Positions 28,749 to 38,424 of a stretch of DNA of 64,000 bases are shown piece by piece (within the stretch, counting starts at the first letter, position 1; every line of letters begins with the position of its first letter). A program made the translations under genes and the position numbers. The stretch comes from Pseudomonas gregormendelii. GTDB lineage: Bacteria; Pseudomonadota; Gammaproteobacteria; Pseudomonadales; Pseudomonadaceae. The notes under the pieces were generated by a model that was not told where the DNA came from, searched no databases, and saw only the letters and a program-made list of their open reading frames with translations. Location: the NCBI RefSeq assembly GCF_017114825.1, contig NZ_JADEVO010000018.1, positions 47,057 through 111,056 on the forward strand, in the 5' to 3' direction.

Positions 28749-29693
28749 ATGAGTAAAAACAGGTACCCCAGACTACTAGGCTTATTGCCGCTGATCGGCA
28801 CGTTGTTGCTGTCAGGCTGCAACATGACCTTGCTCAATCCAACGGGCCAGGTGGGCCTGGAGCAGCGAAACCTGATCATCACCGCAACGTTGCTGATGCT
28901 GTTGGTCGTGGTCCCGGTCATCGTCATGACCTTCCTGTTCGCCTGGAAATACCGCGCGACCAACACTGACGCCGTGTACACGCCCAAGTGGTCGCACTCC
29001 ACCAAGATCGAAATCGCGGTGTGGGCTGTTCCAATCCTGATCATCATTGCCCTGGGTTACGTCACCTACGTGTCGACCCACGAACTTGACCCGTACCGTC
29101 CGCTGGAATCCGACGTCAAGCCGATCACTATCGAAGTGGTCGCACTGGACTGGAAGTGGGTATTCATCTACCCGGAGCAGGGCATCGCAACGGTTAACAA
29201 GATCGTGTTCCCGACCAATACCCCGGTCAATTTCAAGGTCACGTCGGACTCGGTGATGAACTCGTTCTTCATTCCGGGCCTGGGCGGCCAGATCTACGCG
29301 ATGGCCGGCATGCAGACCAAGCTGCACCTGATTGCCAACCGTGACGCTGAAATGGAAGGCATCTCTGCCAACTACAGCGGCGCAGGTTTCACCGGCATGA
29401 AATTCAAAGCGATCTCAACTTCTCAGGAGAATTTCGACACCTGGGTAAGCGAAGTCAAAAAGGCACCTAAACAGCTGGAAAAAGCTGAATACGAAGCCCT
29501 TACCAAGCCAAGCCAGAACAACCCAGTCGAGCTCTACTCCTCGGTGACGCCGAACCTGTTCCAGATCATCGTCGACAAGTACGAAGGCATGAAACCGGGC
29601 AAGCCGATGCATCACGAGAAGAAAGAGAAAGAAGTGGCCCAAATGGAAGGGATGGACATGAGTTCGCATTCAGCTGCCGGGGCAGAGGAGTAA
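28749..29693 (+). CDS. cyoA: Cytochrome o ubiquinol oxidase subunit II
   Basis: A 314-residue lipoprotein (lipobox L-L-S-G-C at about 21-25) with two membrane helices and a periplasmic cupredoxin domain without the CuA ligands, as in quinol oxidases. The ATG at 28749 has GAGG 7 bases upstream; an in-frame ATG at 28695 would displace the signal peptide. The Met/His-rich tail (P-M-H-H-E-K and M-E-G-M-D-M) is a Pseudomonas feature. First of cyoABCDE, coding for the proton-pumping bo3 oxidase. Confidence 0.96.
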   Translation: MSKNRYPRLLGLLPLIGTLLLSGCNMTLLNPTGQVGLEQRNLIITATLLMLLVVVPVIVMTFLFAWKYRATNTDAVYTPKWSHSTKIEIAVWAVPILIIIALGYVTYVSTHELDPYRPLESDVKPITIEVVALDWKWVFIYPEQGIATVNKIVFPTNTPVNFKVTSDSVMNSFFIPGLGGQIYAMAGMQTKLHLIANRDAEMEGISANYSGAGFTGMKFKAISTSQENFDTWVSEVKKAPKQLEKAEYEALTKPSQNNPVELYSSVTPNLFQIIVDKYEGMKPGKPMHHEKKEKEVAQMEGMDMSSHSAAGAEE

Positions 29694-29696
29694 ACG

Positions 29697-31727
29697 ATGT
29701 TTGGTAAATTAAGTTGGGAAGCGGTCCCGTTCCACGAACCGATCGTGATGATTACCATCGCCATGATCGCACTCGGTGGCCTGGCGCTGTTCGCTGTAAT
29801 CACCTACTTCAAGAAGTGGACCTACTTGTGGACCGAGTGGTTGACCTCGGTTGACCACAAGAAAATCGGCGTGATGTACATCATCGTCGCCATGGTCATG
29901 CTGCTGCGCGGCTTTGCCGACGCCATCATGATGCGTACCCAGCTGGCCATGGCCACAGAGGGTTCGCCTGGCTACCTGCCGCCTGAACACTATGACCAGA
30001 TCTTCACCGCTCACGGTGTGATCATGATCATCTTCATGGCGATGCCATTCTTCACCGGCCTGATGAACCTTGCAGTGCCGCTGCAGATCGGCGCGCGCGA
30101 CGTTGCCTACCCGTTCCTGAACTCCTTGAGCTTCTGGCTGCTGGTATCGGGCGTCGTACTGATCAACCTGTCCCTGGGCGTCGGCGAATTCGCCAAGACC
30201 GGCTGGGTTGCCTATCCACCGCTGTCGGGCCTGCAATACAGTCCTGGCGTAGGGATGGACTACTACATCTGGGCGCTACAGCTATCCGGGTTAGGTACGA
30301 CGCTAACGGGGGTCAACTTCCTGGCCACCGTGCTGAAAATGCGTACCCCTGGCATGAAGCTGATGGACATGCCGATCTTCACCTGGACCTGCACCTGGGC
30401 CAACGTCCTGATCGTGGCTTCGTTCCCGATCCTGACCGCTACCCTGGCACTGCTGACGCTTGACCGTTACATGGATTTCCACATTTTCACCAATGAACTT
30501 GGTGGCAATCCGATGATGTACGTCAACCTGTTCTGGGCCTGGGGACACCCCGAGGTTTACATCCTGATTCTGCCGGCGTTCGGGATCTTTTCCGAAGTCA
30601 TCTCGACCTTCACTGGCAAGCGTCTGTTCGGCCATCACTCGATGGTCTACGCCTCTGGCGCGATCTCGATCCTGGGCTTCATGGTCTGGCTGCACCACTT
30701 CTTCACCATGGGTTCGGGTGCGAGCGTCAACGCCTTCTTCGGCCTGGCGACCATGCTGATTTCGATCCCGACGGGGGTGAAGCTATTCAACTGGCTGTTC
30801 ACCATCTACCAGGGTCGTCTGCGTTTCACCAGCCAAGTTCTGTGGACCCTGGGCTTCATGGTGACCTTCGCCATCGGCGGCATGACCGGCGTACTGCTGG
30901 CCATTCCGGGTGCTGACTTTGTCTTGCACAACAGCCTGTTCGTGATCGCTCACTTCCACAACGTGATCATCGGCGGCGCGGTATTCGGCTACATCGCAGG
31001 CTTCGCGTTCTACTTCCCGAAAGCGTTCGGCTTCAAGCTGCACGAAGGTTGGGGCAAGGCTGCATTCTGGTTCTGGATCACCGGCTTCTTCGTCGCCTTC
31101 ATGCCGCTCTACGTACTGGGCTTCATGGGCATGACCCGTCGCCTGAACGCCACCACCAATCCTGAGTGGGTGCCGTACCTGTACGTCGCCATGTTCGGTG
31201 CGGTGATGATCGCTGTCGGCATCGCCTGCCAGCTGATCCAGCTGTACGTCAGTGTGCGTGACCGCAACAAGCCGGAAAACATGTGCGAACACGGTGACCC
31301 GTGGAATGCCCATACCCTGGAATGGTCGACCTCGTCGCCACCTCCGTTCTACAACTTCGCCGTGCTGCCGAAAGCGCAAACCATCGACCCGTTCACCGAA
31401 GCCAAGGAAAACGGCACCGCGTACCAGGCTCCGGCCAAGTACGAGCCGATCCACATGCCAAACAACACCGCTACCGGTGTGGTCATGGGTGCTCTGCTGA
31501 CCGTGTTCGGTTTCGCGATGATCTGGCACATCTGGTGGCTGGCAATCGTGGGACTGGTTGGCACCGTGGTGTATTTCACTATCCATGCCGCCCGTGACGA
31601 TCAGGGCTACATGGTGCCGGTGGATGTCATCGAGCGCATCGAAGCCGAGCAGCACAAACGTCTGGTAGCGGCCGGGAAAATCCCAGCCAACGCCACCCGT
31701 GTTGAAACCTCGTTGGAACAGGCTTAA
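29697..31727 (+). CDS. cyoB: Cytochrome o ubiquinol oxidase subunit I
   Basis: A 676-residue heme-copper oxidase core with about 15 helices, which holds heme b, heme o3 and CuB. W-G-H-P-E-V-Y near residue 285 gives the CuB His and cross-linked Tyr; the H-H-x-F region and H-F-H-N-V near residue 420 supply the remaining copper and heme ligands. Three bases separate it from cyoA and four from cyoC. Confidence 0.97.
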   Translation: MFGKLSWEAVPFHEPIVMITIAMIALGGLALFAVITYFKKWTYLWTEWLTSVDHKKIGVMYIIVAMVMLLRGFADAIMMRTQLAMATEGSPGYLPPEHYDQIFTAHGVIMIIFMAMPFFTGLMNLAVPLQIGARDVAYPFLNSLSFWLLVSGVVLINLSLGVGEFAKTGWVAYPPLSGLQYSPGVGMDYYIWALQLSGLGTTLTGVNFLATVLKMRTPGMKLMDMPIFTWTCTWANVLIVASFPILTATLALLTLDRYMDFHIFTNELGGNPMMYVNLFWAWGHPEVYILILPAFGIFSEVISTFTGKRLFGHHSMVYASGAISILGFMVWLHHFFTMGSGASVNAFFGLATMLISIPTGVKLFNWLFTIYQGRLRFTSQVLWTLGFMVTFAIGGMTGVLLAIPGADFVLHNSLFVIAHFHNVIIGGAVFGYIAGFAFYFPKAFGFKLHEGWGKAAFWFWITGFFVAFMPLYVLGFMGMTRRLNATTNPEWVPYLYVAMFGAVMIAVGIACQLIQLYVSVRDRNKPENMCEHGDPWNAHTLEWSTSSPPPFYNFAVLPKAQTIDPFTEAKENGTAYQAPAKYEPIHMPNNTATGVVMGALLTVFGFAMIWHIWWLAIVGLVGTVVYFTIHAARDDQGYMVPVDVIERIEAEQHKRLVAAGKIPANATRVETSLEQA

Positions 31728-31730
31728 ACC

Positions 31731-32357
31731 ATGTCGAACTTAGTGACCAATGCTGGACACACCCATGTCGATGGACATGGGCACGATGACCATCACCACG
31801 ACTCGGGCGAGATGACCGTATTCGGTTTCTGGCTCTACCTGATGACCGACTGCATCCTGTTTGCGTCGATCTTCGCGGTGTACGCGGTACTGGTTAACAA
31901 CGTAGCCGGTGGCCCGTCGGGCGCCGACATTTTCGAGCTGCCGTACGTACTGGGCGAAACCGCTCTGCTGCTGTTCAGCTCGATCACCTACGGCTTCGCC
32001 ATGCTGGCGTTGTTCAAGGGCAAGAAGACTCAGGTCCTGGGCTGGTTGGCCATGACCTTCCTGCTGGGCGCCGGCTTTATCGCCATGGAGATCAACGAGT
32101 TCCACCTGCTGATCTCCGAAGGCTACGGCCCTAGCCGTTCCGGCTTCCTGTCCGGGTTCTTCACCCTGGTCGGCACCCACGGTCTGCACGTGACCAGCGG
32201 TCTGATCTGGATGGCGATCATGATGTACCAGGTGCAGAAAAACGGCCTGACGGCGACCAACAAGACTCGTCTGAGCTGCCTGAGCCTGTTCTGGCACTTC
32301 CTGGACGTGGTGTGGATCTGCGTATTCACCGTTGTTTATCTGATGGGGACTATGTAA
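31731..32357 (+). CDS. cyoC: Cytochrome o ubiquinol oxidase subunit III
   Basis: A 208-residue five-helix subunit that stabilises subunit I. The N-terminus is rich in His and Asp ([10 protein letters not shown]), then the typical [11 protein letters not shown] motif and the final H-F-L-D-V-V-W block. Its stop abuts the cyoD ATG. Confidence 0.96.
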   Translation: MSNLVTNAGHTHVDGHGHDDHHHDSGEMTVFGFWLYLMTDCILFASIFAVYAVLVNNVAGGPSGADIFELPYVLGETALLLFSSITYGFAMLALFKGKKTQVLGWLAMTFLLGAGFIAMEINEFHLLISEGYGPSRSGFLSGFFTLVGTHGLHVTSGLIWMAIMMYQVQKNGLTATNKTRLSCLSLFWHFLDVVWICVFTVVYLMGTM

Positions 32358-32693
32358 ATGGCTAACGCTCATTCCCACGATAGCCACGATGCCGGCCACG
32401 GCAGCGTCAAGTCCTACGCTATCGGTTTCATTCTGTCGGTGATCCTGACCGTCATTCCATTCGGCCTGGTGATGTACCCGACTCTGCCGAAAGCCATGAC
32501 CCTGTGGATCGTACTGATCTTCGCAGTCGTCCAGGTGCTGGTGCACCTGGTGTACTTCCTCCACCTGGACCGCTCGGCCGCCCAGCGTAACAACGTCATT
32601 GCGTTTGTTTTCGCCGCGATCGTTATCGTCCTGCTGGTTGGCCTGTCGCTGTGGATCATGTTCAGCATCCACACCAACATGATGGCGCACTGA
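32358..32693 (+). CDS. cyoD: Cytochrome o ubiquinol oxidase subunit IV
   Basis: A 111-residue protein with three membrane helices and a His-rich start (A-H-S-H-D-S-H-D-A-G-H-G). It assists assembly of the CuB site. It follows cyoC with no gap and precedes cyoE by 11 bases. Confidence 0.95.
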   Translation: MANAHSHDSHDAGHGSVKSYAIGFILSVILTVIPFGLVMYPTLPKAMTLWIVLIFAVVQVLVHLVYFLHLDRSAAQRNNVIAFVFAAIVIVLLVGLSLWIMFSIHTNMMAH

Positions 32694-32704
32694 GGTAAAT
32701 CCGG

Positions 32705-33592
32705 ATGTCCTTGAAGCACTTTATCCAAATCACCAAACCGGGGATCATTTTCGGTAACGTGCTTTCAGTGGCAGGCGGATTTTTCCTGGCCTCCAAAGGG
32801 CATGTCGATCTGGCCATCTTCCTGGCCGCCATGATCGGCACGTCCCTGGTCGTCGCTTCCGGTTGCGTGTTCAACAACTGCATTGACCGCGACATTGACG
32901 TGAAGATGGAGCGCACCAAGAACCGGGTGCTGGTGCAGGGCTTGATCTCCCTGAAACTGGCCCTGATCTACGCGACCGTCCTGGGTGTCGCCGGCGTTGC
33001 CTTGTTGTACAAGGTGGCCAACCCGCTCGCGGCGCTGTTCGCGGTGATCGGCTTTGTCATCTACGTCGGTTTCTACAGCCTGTACCTCAAGCGCAAGTCG
33101 GTTCACGGCACGCTGGTGGGCAGTCTGTCGGGGGCGATGCCGCCGGTGATCGGCTACGTGGCCGTCAGCAACAGCTTCGACATGGCAGCGCTGACGCTGC
33201 TGGTGATGTTCAGCCTGTGGCAGATGCCGCATTCCTACGCCATCGCGATCTTCCGCTTTAACGATTACCTGGCCGCATCGATTCCGGTGTTGCCAGTGAA
33301 GCGCGGGATCAAAGTGGCCAAGAAGCACATCCTGCTCTACATCCTGGCCTTCCTCGTGGCCACCTTGATGCTGACCTTCAGCGGCTACGCCGGCATGAGC
33401 TACCTCGCCGTCGCCGCGGCCATGGGCATGTACTGGTTGTACATGGCCTGGACCGGCTACAAGGCAGTGGATGACACGGTCTGGGCACGCAAGCTGTTCG
33501 TGTTCTCGATCTTCACCATTACCGCGTTGAGCGTGATGATGTCCCTGGACTTCAAAGTGCCGAGTGAGTTGTTGCTGACGTACGCGCCTTAA
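32705..33592 (+). CDS. cyoE: Protoheme IX farnesyltransferase (heme O synthase)
   Basis: A 295-residue UbiA-family membrane prenyltransferase that farnesylates heme b to heme o for CyoB. The first Asp-rich motif N-N-C-I-D-R-D-I-D (about residue 60) and K-R-x-x-V-H-G-T near 130 are visible, along with seven to nine helices. A GAGGTAAATCCGG spacer carries the ribosome site. Last gene of the operon, followed by a strong terminator. Confidence 0.96.
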   Translation: MSLKHFIQITKPGIIFGNVLSVAGGFFLASKGHVDLAIFLAAMIGTSLVVASGCVFNNCIDRDIDVKMERTKNRVLVQGLISLKLALIYATVLGVAGVALLYKVANPLAALFAVIGFVIYVGFYSLYLKRKSVHGTLVGSLSGAMPPVIGYVAVSNSFDMAALTLLVMFSLWQMPHSYAIAIFRFNDYLAASIPVLPVKRGIKVAKKHILLYILAFLVATLMLTFSGYAGMSYLAVAAAMGMYWLYMAWTGYKAVDDTVWARKLFVFSIFTITALSVMMSLDFKVPSELLLTYAP

Positions 33593-33612
33593 GCGTCGAC
33601 TGCCGTAAAGAA

Positions 33613-33647
33613 AAACCCCGCCTTCGAGAGAAGCGCGGGGTTTTTTA
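33613..33647 (+). terminator. Terminator of cyoABCDE
   Basis: AACCCCGC..GCGGGGTT stem followed by TTTTTTATT, 20 bases after the cyoE stop. Confidence 0.88.
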
Positions 33648-33696
33648 TTGGCGACAGTTCCGCTACCCGCGCCAGTGAGTACAACGCCGAACCCCT

Positions 33697-33793
33697 GTAG
33701 GAGCTGCCGCAGGCTGCGATCTTTTGATTTTGATCTTTGGCAGGAACAGACATAGCTGAAGATCAAAAGATCGCAGCCTTCGGCAGCTCCTAC
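33697..33793. repeat. Paired REP-type element (family A)
   Basis: Inverted pair of the family A core downstream of cyoE; it fills most of the spacer to the next gene. Confidence 0.8.
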
Positions 33794-33923
33794 AGAGACC
33801 TCATGCTTGACGCTGATATTTTTGAGGATGAGCCTGTGGGTACGGCGTTACACCATTGTAGCGATCTGCTGGCAGGGGAGGTCGTCGGTAGATCGGCGGT
33901 GCTGGCGATCAGTTATTTGACAT

Positions 33924-35288
33924 TCAGCTTTTGATGAAACCAATAGGATAGGAGTGGGTTTGGGTCTTCCCTAGCGGTACTGTTGGGATGCTCAGTCTGG
34001 ATAAAAGATCTGCTCTTATGGCGCCTGAAAGCTCGGGGTTGTTCTGCTCCCACTCCATAATTTTGTGACTTCCACCACATTGCTTATCGATGAGTGCATC
34101 CATGCGGGCGTGTAGAACCTGGATCAGGTCGTCTGCCGATTTAAAACCTGACGCATTCATCAACTGTGTTTTGATAATGGTCTCAAAAGCATTTTGTGCG
34201 GAGCCCTTTTGATGCATCAACAGGCTGCACCGGTAACCAATCTTCATGCGCGTGGTATGCGCCCATTCGGTTTTTCCTGCTATGGATTGGGCATGGTCAG
34301 CGTAAGGAAAGGTATGAAACTCTTGCGCAAGCAGGGGGAGTTTTTCTGAAAAGACTGCATCTTCCCTTTTGAAACGATGTTTCAGTTCCGGGAAAATGGC
34401 CGGTCGTTGACTGACTGCTGTTTCATATCCGTTTTCTTTGGTTTGCCCTTGAAAGCCAACATCCAGGCAGCTGCCAAAATCAAGGCGCATGACGTGCAGG
34501 CTCCCGTCACCCTTTTTGACAATACCCATGTTCTTGTAAAACACGTTGAAGGGATCCCAGTCACCCAGCAGTTGCGATACACCCAGACTATCCTGCGATT
34601 GCCGTTGCAAGGCCTCTGGCAATATATGAAATTGCTTTTGCATCACTTCTTCAAGTTGTAGTGCTTTGGCTCTGTAGACTTGAACAAGCTCTTGATCCGG
34701 ATTCCGATCGACGCCTACCCACCAGTTGGGGTTTTGAGCACGCAATTCGGACAATTCGCCAGTGAGCGTTTTCGCAATGATCGCATTGTGTTTGAAGGCG
34801 GCAGCATCTTCATGTGTGAATGCCTTGAATTGCCGTTCGAGGTCATCCGCTAATTCTTCCTTGATCAAGCAATCGCCGAAATCCTGGTAGTTTTCAAGTC
34901 GGGAAGCAATAAAAATCTTCTCGTTGTCTGCGCCCTCCATTATGCAGCTGCATTCATTAACCATACGTGCTTTCGGTGCTGGCAAGAACAAGCTATAAAT
35001 CTCGGTGCTGACCACTTCTCGTGAAGTGATTGCATTGCTCACTACAGGACTGGTTGAGTCATAACTCACTGCGTCTTTCAGATAAAAACGTTCACCCTCG
35101 GACGATACAACCTTGCCAAGGTTCGCGCTGGTTCCCATTCCGTTTTCCACTGCCACCGGAACTGCACTACTGAAGTCGACGACGTAAGGCTTTGAGTCCG
35201 ATTGCATGGAGTTCACAGGAGGAAAGGCTGATTCAATATCTGGAGTAGTTGTATGCCTGGCGGTTGGAAAAAGAAATAATTTGAGCAT
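33924..35288 (-). CDS. Putative atypical kinase-fold protein (effector-like)
   Basis: A 454-residue protein I do not recognise by name. It reads like a kinase fold of the HipA, PI3/4-kinase or actin-fragmin-kinase type: strand G-E-R-F-Y-L-K-D with Lys71, a following helix with Glu96, a catalytic-loop-like G-D-W-D-P-F-N at 242-248 and D-F-G at 270-272. There is no signal peptide or membrane helix, and the first 45 residues look disordered. It is clearly less G+C-rich than its neighbours, suggesting acquisition. GAGG precedes the ATG. It stands alone, divergent from the PheS-like gene. A translocated effector or toxin is possible; the activity call is inference. Confidence 0.5.
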   Translation of the reverse strand: MLKLFLFPTARHTTTPDIESAFPPVNSMQSDSKPYVVDFSSAVPVAVENGMGTSANLGKVVSSEGERFYLKDAVSYDSTSPVVSNAITSREVVSTEIYSLFLPAPKARMVNECSCIMEGADNEKIFIASRLENYQDFGDCLIKEELADDLERQFKAFTHEDAAAFKHNAIIAKTLTGELSELRAQNPNWWVGVDRNPDQELVQVYRAKALQLEEVMQKQFHILPEALQRQSQDSLGVSQLLGDWDPFNVFYKNMGIVKKGDGSLHVMRLDFGSCLDVGFQGQTKENGYETAVSQRPAIFPELKHRFKREDAVFSEKLPLLAQEFHTFPYADHAQSIAGKTEWAHTTRMKIGYRCSLLMHQKGSAQNAFETIIKTQLMNASGFKSADDLIQVLHARMDALIDKQCGGSHKIMEWEQNNPELSGAIRADLLSRLSIPTVPLGKTQTHSYPIGFIKS

Positions 35289-35571
35289 GTGACTGACCTC
35301 ATTTGAACGACGGTTTGATTACCTGTGCGGGTATGTGATGCGTGTTACGAGAACTCAAAAAAGGTGCAGGGTGGCAGGCAGTCGTTGACCGGCGATTCTG
35401 TTTTTCGCTCATGGCGCGCTTGATAGTCCGTAGGAAGTCTCTGAAGGAGTGTTCTGAAAATCTGGAATGCGGTGTTCGTAGGGTTGTGAGCACTCAACTT
35501 CTGTCGTTAGATTTCCTTGTCGGGTGGTTTTTAAGAGCCCTGAAGTCAACTGTCGTTAGAGGGCTGTTAGC

Positions 35572-36720
35572 GTGAATGCATCAAAAAAATACCTAACCGA
35601 TGCGGCTGTCCACCAGGCTCTGTTACTGGTTGATCTCACCGAAAAAAGCGCTCCGGAGCATGCCGTCCGACTATTGCTCAATGAAATCCTTCAGCGACTG
35701 GCTGAAAGCGGCTGGCCCCAGGCTCAACTACAGACAGGCCCACGCGTTGTGTCTGCCGAGGAAAACTACGGGTTGCTCGGCTATGACCCCGCTGAAATCA
35801 CACTGGGCAGCGAACATACCCGTTGGGTCGATGAGCACTCTCTGTTGCGTACGCAAACCACCAGTCAGATTCCTTCGGCGTTGCAGCGTGCGGCTGGTAG
35901 TCGGCAGCCGGGCGAGACGATATTGCTGGCCGCGCCCGGTATCACTTTTCGCCGAGACAGTCGTGACCGCTGGCATTGCGCGGAGCCGCATCAAATGGAT
36001 ATCTGGGTCCTCGGTGATCCGCAGCTGTCGACGCACGAGCATTTGCTGCGCTTGGTCGGCGATATTCTTCAGGCGGCCGTGCCTGAAAAACCATGGGTCT
36101 ACAGTGACAGCCCGCATCACTACACCGAGGGTGGAATCGAAGTGAACGTGATAAATGACGGCGCTCCCGTCGAGGTCCTGGAGTGCGGTCGTATTGCGCA
36201 ATCGTTGTTGGAACGGTTGCAGATAGATCCATCGCGTCATGGTGGGTTGGCGCTCGGGATGGGGCTGGATCGGCTGACGATGCTGCGCAAAGGCATTCCG
36301 GATATTCGCTTGCTGCGGGATCAGAATGTAAGGGTGCAGGCGCAGATGCATGATTTGAATCCATGGCGTGCGGTTTCGCGTTTGCCGTCGATTGCTCGTG
36401 ATATTTCGCTGGCGGTTACACCGGGGTTGAGCGAAGAAGTGTTGACCGAAAAAATGTTACTCGCGGCCGGTGACTGCGCCGAATGGATTGAGGAAATGCA
36501 GGTCAAGCGACGTTGGGGATTTGCTGACTTGCCTGTGCAGGCCGTCGAGCGTCTCGGGCTGTTGCCGGGCCAGGAGAATGTACTGCTCCGGGTGGTGCTT
36601 CGAGATTGTTCGCGATCGATCACGACGGCTGAGGCGAATGCCTTGTACGCGGATATCCAGTGCACGTTGCACGAGGGCGCACCCGGGGCGGGGTACAAGA
36701 TGGATGTTTCGAATGTTTGA
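35572..36720 (+). CDS. PheS-like ligase with C-terminal FDX-ACB-type domain
   Basis: A 382-residue class II synthetase-like protein. The PheS core motifs are degenerate but present: L-L-R-T-Q-T-T-S (91-98), F-R-R-D-S-R-D-R-W-H with E-P-H-Q-M-D (126-143), and motif 3 G-M-G-L-D-R-L (229-235). Residues about 270-365 match the ferredoxin-fold anticodon-binding domain from the end of bacterial PheT. The PheS N-terminal coiled coil is absent. This is the layout of one-chain mitochondrial PheRS, but bacteria use separate PheS and PheT, so this is a paralogue. I recall an NCBI family name of the kind PheS-related mystery ligase SrmL; unchecked. It may activate an amino acid for the nearby cluster. 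Confidence 0.75.
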   Translation: MNASKKYLTDAAVHQALLLVDLTEKSAPEHAVRLLLNEILQRLAESGWPQAQLQTGPRVVSAEENYGLLGYDPAEITLGSEHTRWVDEHSLLRTQTTSQIPSALQRAAGSRQPGETILLAAPGITFRRDSRDRWHCAEPHQMDIWVLGDPQLSTHEHLLRLVGDILQAAVPEKPWVYSDSPHHYTEGGIEVNVINDGAPVEVLECGRIAQSLLERLQIDPSRHGGLALGMGLDRLTMLRKGIPDIRLLRDQNVRVQAQMHDLNPWRAVSRLPSIARDISLAVTPGLSEEVLTEKMLLAAGDCAEWIEEMQVKRRWGFADLPVQAVERLGLLPGQENVLLRVVLRDCSRSITTAEANALYADIQCTLHEGAPGAGYKMDVSNV

Positions 36721-36745
36721 TGCCGAGTAGGCAAACCGAACCCCT

Positions 36746-36838
36746 GTAGGAGCTGCCGAAGGCTGCGATCTTTTGATCTTTGTTTTAAAGGCGGACTTTG
36801 CAAAAGATCAAAAGATCGCAGCCTGCGGCAGCTCCTAC
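36746..36838. repeat. Paired REP-type element (family A)
   Basis: Inverted pair between the convergent PheS-like and MocR genes. Confidence 0.8.
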
Positions 36839-36856
36839 GGGGAGGGTGGTGGTCGG

Positions 36857-38275
36857 CTATTTTTTGGGTGTATCCAGCAACCGGAAAAAGCGCTCGCGAA
36901 CCTGGCTGCTGTCGCTGTGGGCGACGTTGAAGCGCAGGTGCTGGCAGGCGTCCGGGGCTTTGCTGAGCAGGGTGCCGGGGGCCAGGACCAGGTCGATTTC
37001 CAGGCCTTTTCTGGCCAGTGTCTCGGCGTGGAACCCATCAGGTAATCGGGTCCAGATGAACAACCCTTCATGGGGCAACGATGACACCGAGCAACCGGCC
37101 TCTTCCAGCCAGCGGGTCACTCGGTTGCTCGAGTCGTAGAGCCGGTCCACGGTGCGGCGGGTGTGCTTGGCGTAGCTGCCGTCGCTGAGCATGTTGCAGA
37201 TGATCTGCTCGGCCAGTTCCGAGGTCATGCCGCCGGCCGCCATCTTGAGCCCGATCATGCGTGCGGCCAGTGGCGGCGCAAGCACCGCGTAGCTGACGCG
37301 ACTGTTGGCGGTCAGGGTCTTGGAGAAACCGGACACATAGCTGACGTTGTCCAGCCCGCCTGCCGCCAGGCGCGGGGTGCTTCGTTGTTGCAGGTCGCAA
37401 TACAAATCGTCTTCGACAATGTGGAAACCGTAGCGGTGACTCAACTCCAGCAAGCGATAGACCTGAGCCGGCGAGAACGAGTGTCCGGTGGGGTTATGCA
37501 GACTGTTGTTGGTCATGTAGAGCACAGGCCGATGGGCAATGACTGTCCGCTCGAACGCTTCCAGGTCCATGCCCTCGACACCCCGGTGGACGGTCACTAC
37601 CTTGGCACCGTGCAAGGCCAGGTTGGTGTGCATGGTGAAGTAGCACGGGTCGTCGAGCAGCACGGTGTCGCCGGGTTTGATCAGCAGGCGCATCAGCATA
37701 TCGATGGCCTGCACGGTGTTGGCGGTGGTGACGATCTGCTCCACCGGCACCTCGATGCCGATGGCTGTCAGCTTGACCCGCAAGGCTTCGCGCAACGGCG
37801 GATAACCGGCGGCCACGCCGTATTCACCCATGCGCAGGGAGGCGTCGCGCAGGGTTCCGCGAACGGCTTTGAGCAATTCATCGGCCGGTAGCCATGAGGA
37901 AGGCAGGAAACCTGCGCCAGGACGTAGTGCGCCGTTGTCCTGCAGCACCGCGCGGCGGACCACGCTGAGCGTGTCCTGGGGCAGCAGGTCGGGGCCGGCA
38001 TCCAGTTTGGGCATGGCGCTGGAGCGGTGCACGAAATGCCCCGAGCCTTGGCGGGAAACCACCAGGCCCTTGGCACGCAGCCTATCCAGGGCATCGACCA
38101 CCGTGGACTTGCCCACATTCATCAGGTCCGAAAGCTCGCGAATGGGCGGCAGGCGGGAGCCGTGGGGCAGGCCGCCCTGGTTGATCGCCACCGACAGCTG
38201 ATCGACGATCTGCTGCACCAGCGGTACGCCGGGCTGGAATTCGATGGCCGCGATGACTGCGCGTTGAACCTGCAT
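36857..38275 (-). CDS. MocR-type GntR/aminotransferase regulator
   Basis: A 472-residue fusion of a GntR winged helix (residues about 15-80, with L-P-P-I-R-E-L and V-x-x-A-L-D-R-L-R-A-K-G-L) and a fold-type I aminotransferase domain (about 110-470). The PLP Lys is in S-G-F-S-K-T. MocR proteins use PLP bound to an amino-acid-like effector to switch divergent genes. It is divergent from the ten-gene cluster, with a perfect palindrome in the 149-bp gap, so it is the likely pathway regulator. Confidence 0.9.
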   Translation of the reverse strand: MQVQRAVIAAIEFQPGVPLVQQIVDQLSVAINQGGLPHGSRLPPIRELSDLMNVGKSTVVDALDRLRAKGLVVSRQGSGHFVHRSSAMPKLDAGPDLLPQDTLSVVRRAVLQDNGALRPGAGFLPSSWLPADELLKAVRGTLRDASLRMGEYGVAAGYPPLREALRVKLTAIGIEVPVEQIVTTANTVQAIDMLMRLLIKPGDTVLLDDPCYFTMHTNLALHGAKVVTVHRGVEGMDLEAFERTVIAHRPVLYMTNNSLHNPTGHSFSPAQVYRLLELSHRYGFHIVEDDLYCDLQQRSTPRLAAGGLDNVSYVSGFSKTLTANSRVSYAVLAPPLAARMIGLKMAAGGMTSELAEQIICNMLSDGSYAKHTRRTVDRLYDSSNRVTRWLEEAGCSVSSLPHEGLFIWTRLPDGFHAETLARKGLEIDLVLAPGTLLSKAPDACQHLRFNVAHSDSSQVRERFFRLLDTPKK

Positions 38276-38297
38276 TTTACTGGTCTCTCCGGCAGTA

Positions 38298-38323
38298 AAG
38301 TTCGTTTGATTCTATACGAACTT
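38298..38323. promoter_or_regulatory. Perfect inverted repeat, candidate MocR operator
   Basis: AAGTTCGT (38298-38305), ten-base spacer TTGATTCTAT, ACGAACTT (38316-38323). It lies 23 bases before the mocR ATG and about 100 before the transporter ATG, where a regulator of both genes would bind. Confidence 0.55.
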
Positions 38324-38424
38324 GCTCTGATCAAGACACCCGTCTCTCTCTACCATCACCTTACAGTCTTTCCTGATTGTCGGCGTTTTTTGCTCGCACA
38401 ATCATTTGGTTCCAGAGGTGTTGC

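Noticed and set aside
35342..35575. 77-residue frame before the PheS-like gene
   Set aside because: Overlaps the downstream start, no ribosome site, no similarity recognised; more likely promoter DNA.
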